64,000 nucleotides of DNA from Alentia gelatinosa. Lineage: Eukaryota > Annelida > Polychaeta > Phyllodocida > Polynoidae. A model generated the notes under the pieces. That model was not told the origin of the DNA and searched no databases. It saw nothing but the letters and a program-made list of their open reading frames with translations. This document shows, piece by piece, positions 33,201 through 43,952 of this stretch. Each line of letters begins with the position of its first letter. Within the stretch, counting starts at the first letter, position 1. The position numbers were made by a program, and so were the translations under genes. The stretch lies in the NCBI GenBank assembly GCA_950022655.1, contig OX465583.1, forward strand, positions 69,885,152-69,949,151, given 5' to 3'.

Positions 33201-36200
33201 CCACATGATACACGTTAGATAGCTTAGATATGCGAGAAATATCGATTTCGATACGTTCACGGGCCGAGCTGGCGACTCGTCGATGTCAAAACCCCTGTGA
33301 TATACTGCACCGCTCGAGTAGAGCTGTCCAACGGGATGATCGAGCGTAGCAGGGTGATCGAGCGGTAATTTATGCGGCGATATAATGTATGCGCGGCTGC
33401 GCGTTGATCACTTCCGATTCTCAATTTCCGGTATGTCTGCTAACGTACACATCGTCTTTGCGAGTTGCAAAAAGTGATTTCGACGTCGAATAACGGTCAG
33501 TTTTAGCGAATTAAGACCGAATTAAGGTATCTAATAATATGAAACCATAGTGATGGTGCCAATACGGACTAGATTTATTCGTTGTTGCGTAACTTTTTCG
33601 TTCCGTTGGATCACCTGACGGAAAAAGGAGCTCGACTTCCAGCAAAGCCCAGTGATCAAACATATTTGTTTAACCTTAGAAGCTACGTGGTGGGAAAGGA
33701 GCTCGACTTCCAGCAAAGCCCCGTGATCAAACATAGATTTATTCGTTGTCTCTGCTAAATTCGTTCAGAACTCGTTGTAAACAGCTCGTTCTGAACGAAT
33801 TTAGCAGGGACAACTCATAAATCTATCCCGTATTGTCACCATAACTATGGTTTCACATAGTATGTTCATCATTGATGAATGAGCGTGCAATTATAAATGA
33901 ATAAGAACTAGTAAAAGGTTTGAGTTAAACTCAGCCTATGGATTATTTTCTGTAATTCACATGCACCTAGTCAACTTGCCATTTCTGCAACTGCCTGAGT
34001 CTAGGATCCAAACATATCAAGCACCAGAAGGTCAATGAGGTATTTTGGTCTTGAGTGATTGGTCATGGTCAGCTGGGCACAACTCTAAGACCCCGAGACA
34101 CTGGCTCCCTGCTCTGTTCTCAATATCACAGTGAATAGCACACAGATAGTGAAGGGATATTTTGTATGCAGTACCCTCTAAGTCTATATGGACCCCTCTA
34201 AACTCTAGATGATGTATTTAGCGCGTGCAAGCACGCTCTAATAAAGAACACAGGAGCCTGTACGTACTAGTAGTGACGCCTTGCGGGCACACGTCAACTC
34301 TCCGCCGAAGACCCTGGCCTCCAGTGCCCCCCGCCTGGCCGCCTGTTTAAACTCCAGAGTCTCACTCCAGGCAGACATCAGGTTCGTCTGCGCGTCCCTG
34401 AAACATGAAGGATGCACAAAATGTCAGGAAAATGGAGGATCAAAGAAGAAACCTGAGTACATTAAACGTTTCTACCGAGGACATCTATGAAGGTTTAGGG
34501 TCAGAGCTCGTAGCCAATCGAGTATGAATCACGTAGTAATTCACAAGGTGAAGCCGCCTGAATTACGTAGCGATTCAAATCATTGATACCAGACTCCTGG
34601 GTACTTTTCTCATTTAGTTTCTACTAGCTGACACTTTTCATAGTTTTGTTCGCTTGATTGTCACCCTTTATTTAGTTGCTCATACTTATTGAAGGTCTTT
34701 TCCGAGAGTCATCCAGTTCTAGATTAACACATCCGAGCGAAATACAGAATAACCTGTTCCTTCGCTGGCGATTTAACTAGTAGTCATAACTAATGAATTC
34801 TTTGTTAATAGTCCATGATATCATGATACCACTTCAATACGTGGATACGAATGTGGAATATAGTTCTGGCCTTGAGGTAAAACAAATTCCTATCATTGTT
34901 TACTGCTGGCATCGTGTTGTGTCCTGTCGTATACATCATGGCAAAACATGACAAAAGTATATTTACATACCGTTAAATAGGTTATATGAGTATGTAAACT
35001 ATTCTTGTGACTTTAAGTGCATAATGTTTGTATACCTATCATCTCACCTATTTTCATCATTCCATCAATTGTTCTGGATCTCGATGTAACAAGGAATCAA
35101 CGAGACTCTGTAGTACAACAGGAAGAACTAGCGCTCAGCTAGATGTTGACTTGAAGTAAATACAAGAAAAATATAAAAAATAGTGGCTGTGCGAATTGAA
35201 CTTACTGACGTGACTGGCATTCCCGGGCGGCAAACATCTCATCTCGCTGAAAGTAATAACATACATGTTATCCAGTGTCAAGATGGGGCCGTTTAATAAT
35301 TATATAGAGCTGCATCGAGAATCGTATAAATATACAATACTCCACAAGTTTGGATGGGCCGCAATCGTCATCGAGGCGAAGCTGAGTGACGATTATAGCC
35401 CATTCATCGAGTGGAGTTTTGTGTATTTTACGATTCGAGTGCGTTTCTGGAATTATCTCACCCTTTTTTATGACATTAAATATCATTAAAATTTCACAAT
35501 AATTAGAATAGACTTAGCAACTCCATATGACGTCATCTCAAATTCACTACGCCATGGCTGTGGCGTAGTATTATTACTTTACTGGGGTGATCGTTGAGTA
35601 TTTTTTTCTAATATTCCTATGGCTAAACTTGTACCAGGGGTGAGATAATCTAGGATCGCACATGTAGAACCGTTTCTGTATGCCATATAGACCCAGAGAC
35701 GAAGTTGGTCAACTTAACTGAACCCTTATGGACGACCACTGGTGCGATGCGATTGTCGCACACGTTTTATGAACCCTATTGCGATGGATTCGTTCCGGAA
35801 AAAACAACAATTCCCCATCTCGTTTTGTATCATGTACAGCATGGTCAGGTTGTTCTATATAGATATACGTCATGGGTGAATGATAACACTTGTTTTCTCA
35901 GAGCCGATAATCTCAGGGTAGGAGCATATCTATGAAGGGACCAGCTGAGCAAACTTTTACTGCCTAATAACGCCCAATATAGGGTGAATTTGTAAGTCTT
36001 TATACGTGAATAAAAAAAAATCACCAATCAAGGGGATGTATGTGTGTCTGGGTGTGTGTGGGTTTTTCTGTTTAGGTGTGTTTGTGTGTGTGCCAATAAA
36101 ACCTATCACGTCTATGATGATGTTGTTGTTGTTTGGGTAGTTTAACGTCCAATATGTTCTACTAGACTTACTTTGGGTTTGAAGGGAACCAAATCTATGA

Positions 36201-36953
36201 GATGACTTAAGGTAGAAATCTCACTCCTTCACATTTACCGAGATGAGAGTTCTTTTAGTTCCCACACCACATAGACATGGTATGAGAAGGATTGGCCTTT
36301 GATATAGCAGTAAATCTACCCCTGCTGGGGATGAAGGAGAAAGGTGGCTGCACACCACACCACATAAACATGGTATGAGAAGGACTGGCCTTATAGGCCC
36401 CGTTTAGTTATATCTAAGTCTGTTCGCTAGGACAGTATCAGCTGTCCATAAAATTATATAAGTGTTGAATAAAGTTGACCCATATCGTCCCTGGGTCTCT
36501 ATGGCATGCAGAAAAGGGTCAACATGTACGATCCTAGATCCTAGCCCCTGGTTGTTGGCAAGCCCTGACACACACTTCCCAAACAGCTCAGCTTGATTAC
36601 AGCATATGCCAAACTCATCCAAATTAATACATCTAAACCTGGTGACAAACCACAAACTCCAAAGGTGGCATTTTAATACGCTTATTCCACGTAGGCGCCA
36701 TGGTGTTGTTTGGCACTGTGTGACACTATACGGTGCTCGGTAGATAGCACGTATCGTCAAGTGGTGCGATATACATACAGGTGTGTATTATTAAAGTGGC
36801 CACAGCATGTTTGGCAGGCCTGCGGCGGTGTAGTAAACATGGTACGGAGAAGAGACCTACCTGAACTCGCTCAGCCTGGGCCGACAGAGCTCGTACAAGG
36901 CCCGGCTTAGCCGTCATTTTCTCATAGCGATACGACGTGGCCAACAAACTCAT
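30116..36953 (-). CDS. CFAP141 (C1orf189)-like ciliary protein gene, three exons
   Basis: CFAP141 is a small protein associated with ciliary/flagellar axonemes; its human form is about 100 residues. The minus-strand exons are 36861-36953 (start), 34268-34387 (or 34397) and 30116-30217 (stop). They give about 104 residues rich in Ala, Arg and Leu and probably helical. The last two exons join in phase as SLL then VRQAALRKQ and end GKAFYLKRT. The VRQAAL and MGKAFY-type words in the C-terminal third are what I recognise from the family. Exon 1 and exon 2 agree in phase only if the second of two closely spaced acceptors is used, or if a small unseen exon lies between. The second intron (about 4 kb) is filled with repeats. 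Exon 1 is the least certain part. Confidence 0.6.
30236..30490. repeat. 30-bp tandem array, about nine copies
   Basis: The unit TTATTAAGACACTATACAGA plus AAATAGAGTG is repeated head to tail directly upstream of the CFAP141-like terminal exon (about 18 bp from its acceptor). The period being a multiple of three keeps one frame open. Confidence 0.93.
31040..31440. repeat. Composite MITE: GACAGGCGGCCGT hairpin plus GTATAC tail
   Basis: Same module order as 14033-14430, with GTGGCCGTAAACCACGCGGG...GAGTGGTTTACATAGCCTCC in the hairpin and GAGTCCCTATACATTTTCAA in the tail. It lies in the second intron of the CFAP141-like gene. Confidence 0.7.
32408..32562. repeat. Hairpin element, AAACCATAGTGATGGTG family
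   Basis: TATAATAATATGAAACCATA against TATGGTTTCACATATTATTA, with GGTAGATTTACTCGTTGTTC and ACAACTCATAAATCTAACCC in the arms. A second copy lies at 33530-33857, expanded internally. Confidence 0.75.
32655..32958. repeat. MITE of the CCACGAGTTTGATGCGG family (uninterrupted copy)
   Basis: It runs from ATTAAAGAAGAAACCAACAA to GGGCATTTATTCCAGGGGTG and AGATAAA. A second copy at 40195-40482 continues at 54225-54245 and is split by the LTR element. A diverged relative lies at 26000-26215. Confidence 0.75.
33857..34250 (+). repeat. Approx. 400-bp dispersed repeat, copy 3
   Basis: From GTTCATCATTGATGAATGAG to GTGCAAGCACGCTCTAATAA. It is colinear with copies at 8925 and 10125. It ends about 18 bp from the donor side of the CFAP141-like middle exon. 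Confidence 0.82.
34268..34397 (-). CDS. CFAP141-like middle exon with two possible acceptors
   Basis: The upstream acceptor TGTTTCAG precedes 34397 and a second AG (GCGCAG) precedes 34387. The donor CTA|GTACGTA follows 34268. It encodes TNLMSAWSETLEFKQAARRG and ends ARKASLL, a continuous helix-like segment in phase with the last exon. The inner acceptor keeps the frame open with candidate exon 1; the outer one does not. Confidence 0.6.
35298..35450. repeat. Hairpin MITE, ATCGAGAATCG family
   Basis: TATAGAGCTGCATCGAGAAT...ATACTCCACAAGTTTGGATG against the mirrored right arm with GAGTGGAGTTTTGTGTATTT. It lies in the first intron of the CFAP141-like gene. Confidence 0.75.
36117..36335 (-). repeat. 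SINE with GGACGTTAAAC tail
   Basis: Read on the minus strand it ends ATATTGGACGTTAAACTACC then (AAC)n. Upstream it carries GCAGCCACCTTTCTCC, shared with 27120-27230. A GGACGTTAAAC plus (AAAC)n end is a recurrent SINE 3' end in invertebrates. A partial direct repeat (CATGGTATGAGAAGGA) extends the right edge. Confidence 0.6.
36861..36953 (-). CDS. CFAP141-like candidate first coding exon
   Basis: ATG at 36951-36953 opens a 31-codon frame (MSLLATSYRYEKM...) that ends at the donor CAG|GTAGGT. Basic and Ala-rich content fits the family's N-terminal region. The link to exon 2 rests on phase with the inner acceptor and is not proven. Confidence 0.45.
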
Positions 36954-37344
36954 CTTTCACGTTGTTTCAAATCCAGATTCCCTCGATTTATCCCGATAAA
37001 AAGTTTTTCCGAGTTGATCCCAAGTTGTCGCTGACTGTTGGGTGTATGTACGTGCATGTGTGGTGGTGTTTTGGTCGTTGCCTAGCGACCGGGCACCGGA
37101 GGTGTGGGTCTATGTACAGTGTGGCTTGGACACTCGTCCTCGACGCTCGCGGCACACACGGAGTACGTACGCGGTACATGCACGTTTACAGAGGGAGGTG
37201 ATAAAACACATTTGTCCTACAATACACAACTTGTACAAGCCCTATATATATGTGTTGCAGCTTCCTTTCTTTATTATTGTTATAATCAGCTTCATTTTGC
37301 AATGATACCGTTTTCTTAAGTCGGCATAGTTCTTTTGGATACTT

Positions 37345-37505
37345 ATATAGAATGATCTGACCATGCTGTACATGCTACAAAAGAAAATGGGGAATTGTTG
37401 TTTTCTACAGAACGAAGCCCCAGGCCGAGTTTGGTAAAAGAAAAAACACCATCAATTCCCATCGAGTTTTGTAGCATGTACAAGCATGGTGGGTCGTTAT
37501 ATATG
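37345..37505. repeat. Hairpin MITE, ACCATGCTGTACA family
   Basis: TATAGAATGATCTGACCATG at the left, GCATGGTGGGTCGTTATATA at the right, with GGGGAATTGTTG...ATCAATTCCC in the arms. Confidence 0.75.
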
Positions 37506-37639
37506 TATTATATACCCAAAATTGATCAAATCTTACCATATATTGGCATAGAAGACATGTCAGCATGAAAGCTCACACACTGCTGATGTCTCAACGTGTG
37601 CAGTATAACCCGTTCAGTGTACTGCACAGGGTTCAGTGT

Positions 37640-38042
37640 ACAATTTATTATCCATCGTATACAAAGTCCCCATTGAAAATGTATGGGGACTCAGTAAACC
37701 ACGACCCATTGTATAAAACCTGTCAGATACCATAACTGTGGTATACGGATTCAAACCTGTGGTATACGGCCTCAAAACCATGGTATACGGGAAAAATAGT
37801 CCCTTTTGCTATAGAGCAAAGAAATAGTTCCTAATCTTATACCCGTTAATATGGCAATTACTGCGTAAAATTTATTCGAAAAGATGGGTAATAAATGCAA
37901 CAAACGATGATTTTGTGGGCAGGCAGCTCTGTAAACCACTCGCGGTTGACCTCGTAATACACTCGCTAGCGCTCGTGTATTACTATGCGTCAACCCCTCG
38001 TGGTTTACGGCCGCCTGTCCACAAAACCATCGATTATTGTCT
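37640..38042. repeat. Composite MITE, reverse orientation (GTATAC tail plus GACAGGCGGCCGT hairpin)
   Basis: The tail module ATTATCCATCGTATACAAAG...GGGGACTCAGTAAACCACGA comes first, then the hairpin with GCAGCTCTGTAAACCACTCG against CTCGTGGTTTACGGCCGCCT. It mirrors 14033-14430. Confidence 0.7.
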
Positions 38043-38279
38043 ATGTATACTGCACAGGGAGCAGCAGTATACATTAATATCAAATACATACTGTATAGGT
38101 ATATAATGAATACCAATATGTGTCAGTGTCTATATTATCATATACATGTACCCATGGGCAAAAGTGTTACTTTTACAGACCAACAGTATAGATTCTGTTC
38201 GTCACTGAGTGGCGAAAGAATATTCATACGTCCCTCCGTACCACATGACCACTTTCGTTCTTGAAAAAGTGAGTTGTAA

Positions 38280-38916
38280 AATTGTATAATTGCGTTTTTG
38301 ATGATTTCTAGGTATATAATAATAAGGAGACATAGTGAGTGTGTCTGAATTCCATCTGTCTCTCGATATCAGATATATATTCACCTCATTCTTCGAACTC
38401 GGGGAATATCTCCGACCAAAATATCTATGAACAGATTCCATTCAAGCACACTAACCATGCGTCCATATAGTCATACATTGAATGAAAAACATTTTGGTAG
38501 AGACTGTACAAATAATTTTTGTTTTGGTTTTGAGATTATCAATCTATCATCTAATATCTACACTGAAACTTATTTTAGGTCTCATTCTTAGCCACAAGTT
38601 CCATATTCATGGTCTTAGTATGGTAGTGTATCAACATACGGGGTGATACAGGGTCAAATACAAGAGGATAAAAACAACTAAATAGTAATATCTGAGCGAA
38701 TGCGAGGATATCGCGCAGGGGAACTCCGAGGAGCATACTGCTGCTTTTATCAGAACAGACTGAAGCCAGACTATATTGAATTTATCATCAACCTTTATCC
38801 AACTAGAGGTGTGCCAATTTTAATTCACTTTAGATATGCACTATTTTTTTATATGCACTATTTTTCCGTATGCGCCGCTTTTATCATATGTTTTTGCAGC
38901 CCGGAGCATAACAAAT
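38280..38916. other. No gene recognised
   Basis: Mixed AT-rich sequence between repeats; no exon or clear repeat family was identified. Confidence 0.4.
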
Positions 38917-39225
38917 ATCCGTATGCGCCGGGTATGTCCATACATAGTTCCTATAGGTTTACCATGGATACTTTGTATTAGGTGGATAATAAAACATATC
39001 CGTATGCGCCGGGTATGTCCATACAGAGTTGCTATAGGTGTACTATGGACACTTTGTATTAGGTGGATAATAATAGATATCCATATGCACCAGGTATGTC
39101 CATATAGAGTTCTTTAGGTTTGCTATGGACACTTTGTATTAGGTGGATAATAAAACATCCGTACGCGCCGGGTATGTCCATACAGAGTTCCTATAGGTTT
39201 ACTATAGACACTATGTATACCCTTT
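38917..39225. repeat. 81-bp tandem array, about four copies
   Basis: Units carry CGTATGCGCCGGGTATGTCC and TACTTTGTATTAGGTGGATA. Starts at 38920, 39001, 39082 and 39160 give the period. Confidence 0.88.
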
Positions 39226-40190
39226 CAGTAAAGCTCATCATATGTATCCTTCATCGATATCAACGGATGTGGCTTATGCAATAGCCCTAGTTATAACCAC
39301 TTGATTTGGTCAATGAGTACGTATATATGGATTTATTAATCTGTGAGCAGTGGAGGCTCTGTGAAGGGTGTAAAATTAATGTGTCATGTTGGACTACTTG
39401 TGTGTATAACTATAAACGATCGATATGCCCAGTAAGATACGGAAACAGGGTTACTGTGGCTGTACATGATAAATACGCCGTAAAATTGACAATAAAACGA
39501 AATGATACCACAGGCAGAGATTCGTTTTATCATCAATTTTACCAAGTATTTATCACATACAGACACAGTATACCTGTTTTTGTATTATTATTATATACCT
39601 TAAAATATAGAATTTTTAACTTTGCCTCTGGGCGAGTTTTTGGATTTCGCCGCCGTTCACGACTCATACACCACATACATACCCTGTATGTCACCTAGGT
39701 GTAATATGGATATAAATTCGACATGGGTAGGAATGTACTACCACAGGTATAGTGATATACCCGATCATATGTTGTATGAACTTTTCTCATGATATTCCTA
39801 GACAATAAACGATGTTTTATTTGTGGACAGGCGGCCGTAAACCACGAGAGGTTGACGCATCGTAATACATGAGCGTTAGCCTAATTAAAGGGTATAACAA
39901 TAGGGATTATTTTTTTGACAGATTAGACTGCTGGAACAATCTAGGGCATTATATGAACGAGTCTGGGCTGTCTAAATGTCATAGTTAATACTTATCTTGG
40001 TTTTATCTTGAAAACAAGATATAGACAATAATCGATGGTTTTGTGTACAGGCGGCCGTAAACACGTGTGGTAATACACGAGCACTTGTTTGGCTGCACCA
40101 TAATTGTCACTCAGACATTATCGCTCAACGGCCATGCCCACTTCTAAGCGGTTTCTGCTGTGACTCTACAATACTACTATTACCTATGTA
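39226..40190. other. MITE fragments, no gene recognised
   Basis: An inverted pair near 39400-39650 resembles a hairpin (ACAGGGTTACTGTGGCTGTA region). Half copies of the GACAGGCGGCCGT hairpin lie at about 39795-39885 and 40018-40085. The open frames here have no recognised domain. Confidence 0.4.
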
Positions 40191-40194
40191 GAAT

Positions 40195-40482
40195 TAAAGA
40201 AGAAACCAACAAGTTTTGGTCAAAGTCGTCGTTCTCCACGAGTTTGATGCGGTGTGATATGAACAAGGTGACAGCCGAGTGAATAGCACATAACACTCAA
40301 ACGAGTTGGAGAATGACTTCTTTGGCCAAAACAAGTTGCTTTCTGTATTTATCTCACCCCTGTACACACTAAAAGAATGGACAACACACAGGATATATAC
40401 CATGGAGAACGGACTGCAATACTTGTAGGGGACAGGGGCATGGAGAACGGGTTCCCAATGTTAAGCCTATGGACATTTATTC
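40195..40482. repeat. MITE split by the LTR element (left part)
   Basis: Colinear with 32655-32940. The sequence stops at ...GGACATTTATTC, where the LTR begins, and resumes at 54225 with TATTCCAGGGGTGAGATAAA. Confidence 0.8.
40478..40482. other. Target site duplication TATTC (left)
   Basis: TATTC directly precedes TGTCACG and is repeated at 54225-54229 directly after CGTGACA. The uninterrupted MITE at 32655-32958 contains a single TATTC at this position. Confidence 0.93.
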
Positions 40483-41756
40483 TGTCACGTCGATGCTCGT
40501 CCGCACCTCATGCGTGCTGAGTTGCTTCCCCCACTGAAACCGCTCTGGTCACACAGTGGGGTGAGGCTCCGTAACAAAACAACTCTAGTGACAACGTGTG
40601 GTTGAAGCTGAGAGGAGAGAGGATCTGCCTTATGCCGGCAGGCGCTTTATTTTATAACCAGAGTACATTTAGACGTCACAACGGACGAGTACGTCACATA
40701 CCCACATACCATTCCTTATACAGTCAATTACAGACGCGGTAACTGTTTCCAAACATGGTTACATTTTTCCCAATTGGTCACTAGCGGTCACATGTAGGGA
40801 CAAGACGCTCCCCCAAATATGGATACGTCTTTTCCGTCTAGGGACCTCTATCCCATTTTAAGAAGAAACCGCAAAGATGTTTGCGTGTTCCTCCAAGAGG
40901 ATTCTGACATGTCCTGCCACGTGCAACCTTCTTGAGGTAAAACCTCTATATACATAGTATGTACAGAAAGGAAATATATTAGCTTAGAAAAGATAATAAT
41001 TTTAGGGAAGATAATAGTTTTAGGGAAGATAATAGCTTTAGGGAAGATAATAGCTTAGTATTTCTCCCTTTTTATGCACCATAGGTATTTCTCCCTTCTA
41101 TTCACCACAACTTAAAACCTTATTTCCTACATAAGAAGGATTTAGTATAATTACGGTTTTCTTTAACATATTGATGCATGCGTATACGTTCATCTGAGGA
41201 GCGTGAGAAAGCCGGACATGCGAGCAAGGTTCTCACAAACAAGTTGACATGAGTAACGACTTGTTGAGACTAGAGGTGGATACAATACGGATGTGCACGT
41301 AGGCACAATCACGCGGAGACAGTAAACTTCCAGAAAACACATCTCTTTCTCACCAGCGACTTTCGCCTCTCCTTTTAAATATAATATATATCCTCCCCGT
41401 TTGACCATGTTTAGGAGTCGTGTATATAAGAGGAAATCAAATATATATATATAATATAACCCTCGGCAATATGCTCATGAAAATATAATGTGAGCAGCAT
41501 CAGAACTTTGTGGCGCGACCAGTTACGCATGGTATTTCCCAGGTGCAGACTAGTCCTGGAGATGGAAGGTCTCCCAGGCTCCTCCCCCGATAGGAGAGAT
41601 GAATCCGCATAACCAAAGGGATTTGATATCACCAAATATGCCTTTAAACAAGTTTTCTCAGAAGGAAAGAAGGTCTAATAAAAGTGTAACACTCAATGGC
41701 AATGATGTTGAGCGAATTACTGAAGGTGGCCATACATGACATGGCCATACGTGACA
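40483..41756 (-). repeat. 3' LTR (1,274 bp)
   Basis: Bounded by TGTCACG and CGTGACA. It contains an internal tandem of AGGGAAGATAATAG units (near 41005-41060) and a duplicated GGCCATACGTGACA end. A TATA-like TATATATTATATTTAAA (minus strand, near 41382-41398) and TATAAAATAAAG (near 40648-40660) could serve as promoter and poly(A) signals; which is which is not settled. Confidence 0.95.
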
Positions 41757-41773
41757 TTGGCCCTCCCTACCTT
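41757..41773 (-). promoter_or_regulatory. Polypurine tract candidate
   Basis: On the minus strand AAGGTAGGGAGGGCCAA abuts the start of the 3' LTR, the place where plus-strand DNA synthesis is primed in LTR elements. Confidence 0.65.
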
Positions 41774-43013
41774 AAAATAATCAGCAGCCTTTGCCAGGTT
41801 GGTGATGATTTAGAACAAAAGAAGATGATTCCCTGTACCTTCATGGCTTTAGCTTGAGGAGCTTCAGTTACTGCCACCATGTGCACCGAAGAACACCCCC
41901 AGTGCCCTGAAGGAAGGCACGCCCAGTCTCCCAAGGAGACTCCTGCATCGACAGGAGCGATGTTTGACAGGCATAGTCACTGGGAATAAGGATGGACCAA
42001 AACAGTGTTAGCCAGGGCAAATGTGTATTTGCTGTCTGGTCGGAACGAGTTGGAGTTTACTATACATTGTTTAGGTCAACGGGAAAAACGGCAGAATACC
42101 TCCAGATGGTGGTAGACATCAGGAAGTAGGGCAAGACATCTAGACAGCAGTTGCTAGCCAAGTGATTTGGACGACAATTTTATGGTCAGAAATCACACGG
42201 ACCGAAGTCGCATGAACTGAAGTCGCTAGGCAAGTGATCTGGACGATAAATGGCCCTGTCTGATCTGTGCAGAACCTTTTTGGGAAGACTTCGGCTACCC
42301 AATGGAACCAGTCTTCAAGTCCCTGAAGAAGATATTGAAGGAATGCTGCCAGGGAGGAGAGAAACGTGTGTGTATGTGTGTGGGTGTGTATAGCATATTT
42401 TATTGTATTTTTAGCACCCAAGAAAAACAGTCCCACTTTGAACCAATTTCTTGCCGATCCAGACGAAGACCAAAGCGGTACAACTGGACGGCAAGTACCA
42501 CTTAGAACCAACTTGCTAATGCAAATGAAGACCAGCGTGGTGCAGCTGGACGGCAAGTACCACTTAGAACCTTTACCAGCTAGAGTTTTCCCTGGACGGA
42601 CTCTCCAATATGTCTCATGACCAGAGCCACCTTAAATCAGAGAAAGATTTAGAGGATGTACTCCGTTTTCCTTACTGAGGATCAAGTTTGCATTCTTCCT
42701 TTAGTTTGACAGTTACTTTTACTATGGCGGTCGCCTTATGTTTAACACGTTCGTTGGCTTGTTTTACTAACTATTGGACAATATGATCTAGAGAATACTG
42801 TCATTAGAGACATTAAAAATGTCTTTGCTATTCTAAAGAGAGAACATGACCAAAAGTGGCCATGTGTTGACTGTCAAGCCATATTGGAAGTGAAGGAAAT
42901 GGAACTGCAAATCAACCAGCCAGTAATGGACTGAGCAGAAGGGTTGGAGCCCACATGATTCCGCATATAGACCGGAAACGGGTATGGAGTTTCCTTCATG
43001 TCCTCAAAATAGG
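41774..43013 (-). other. Retroelement 3' region without recognised gene
   Basis: It contains a two-copy repeat of about 60 bp near 42455-42575 (CTGGACGGCAAGTACCACTT twice) and a short TG-rich tract near 42370. A 138-codon minus frame at 42140-42556 runs through these repeats and looks non-coding. Confidence 0.5.
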
Positions 43014-43889
43014 TTAGCCCCAATTCTCCACGTGACCGGAGGGAGTGGGTGGTAGTTTTATTGCCGCATGGGGGGGAATCCCCAAGAGGTCACGGCACCT
43101 GTATTGGTTCATGGCTGTTCCCCAATTTACTAGGTCAGTCTCAACCTTCCCGTTACCCTTCAGTATCGTCCCGCAAAACTTGCATGTTGCCCATCGTCGC
43201 ACCATCTGGTCGAGAGTCTTCCAGAAACACTTTTGGTGCACGAGGGCGCCGCAGCAGGTCATTCGCGCTCCCATTCTGATATCCCACCTATCTTTGTATT
43301 CAATATAGGTAAGATCCTGCAAGCATACACAACATAGCCCTGTTTTCTGTTGTAGAAGGAAAGCCTTCTTTCTAGCACCGTGTCGTAGTACCCTTCTGAT
43401 TCCTGCCTTGGAAAATTCCCCACGTTTCTCATCATAGATTCTTGGGAAAAGATTTTGCCGTTTAGCACCTGTGCAGTTAATCAGAGCCTCTATGATTGAC
43501 TCCCCTCGACCTGCTACGTTTGAGGGATAATAATTCAATACTTTGCCCAAGAAATGGTGTGCCTCTTCGGGTTCTAGAGTAAATGTGATTTAGACTAACA
43601 AGTGGTAGAGCTCATCGCACCCAAAGAAATTGCAAAACTCCACGTATGCGTTACCGGAGCTTTTCTTCACCGACTGCCACAGTGCTCGTGCCAACGCATA
43701 TATATTATTATGGTCAGCAAAAGCCTTAAACACCTTCATATATTCAGCACATGAGAATATAGGTGGTAGAGTGATGGTCGTTATGCCCATTTCACCATCA
43801 TAATACCACAAAGCATGAAAATACCTGCTATACCGACTCAATTTCTCATACTCAAGTTCTTGAAAAATAAACTCGGCTGAGATAGCCAT
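43014..43889 (-). CDS. Retroelement accessory gene with RING-like zinc-binding cluster, interrupted by one stop
   Basis: ATG at 43889 opens 99 codons rich in Tyr, Phe and Ala and ends at TAA (43590-43592). The same frame then stays open for about 190 further codons to 43014. The second half has no usable Met near its start, so one gene of about 290 codons with a single in-frame stop is the simplest reading. The second half carries CCVC, then MTCCGALVHQKCF, then TCKFC: a C-x2-C ... C-x4-H-x2-C ... C-x2-C pattern like RING or PHD-type treble clefs. Such domains often bind ubiquitin-conjugating enzymes or chromatin; the role here is unknown. It sits between env and the 3' LTR, where retroviruses place accessory genes. 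A captured host gene is possible. I do not recognise the N-terminal half. Confidence 0.6.
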
Positions 43890-43952
43890 TTTGAATCAAT
43901 TTTCACTTTTCTTGATTCACACCTGTCCCGTCCTGCCCCCATGGATAGTGGC

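Larger units (their letters stand above)
31765..33857. repeat. Tandem segmental duplication of a composite repeat (two copies)
   Basis: Copy 1 (about 31765-32545) and copy 2 (about 32545-33857) both run through TATATACCTATGCAC, CCTTTGAACCTTACCTGCA, GATATGCGAGAAATATCGAT, and an ACCATAGTGATGGTGCC hairpin. Copy 2 is longer because it carries the MITE at 32655-32958 and a directly repeated CTCGACTTCCAGCAAAGCCC segment near 33630-33740. Confidence 0.7.

Noticed and set aside
41190..41408. 72-codon frame present in both LTRs (also 53680-53898)
   Set aside because: It lies within the LTR promoter region, has no domain, and is conserved only because the LTRs are nearly identical.
42140..42556. 138-codon minus-strand frame in the retroelement 3' region
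   Set aside because: It runs through a TG-rich tract and a two-copy repeat and shows no domain; it could be revisited if conserved in sister copies.
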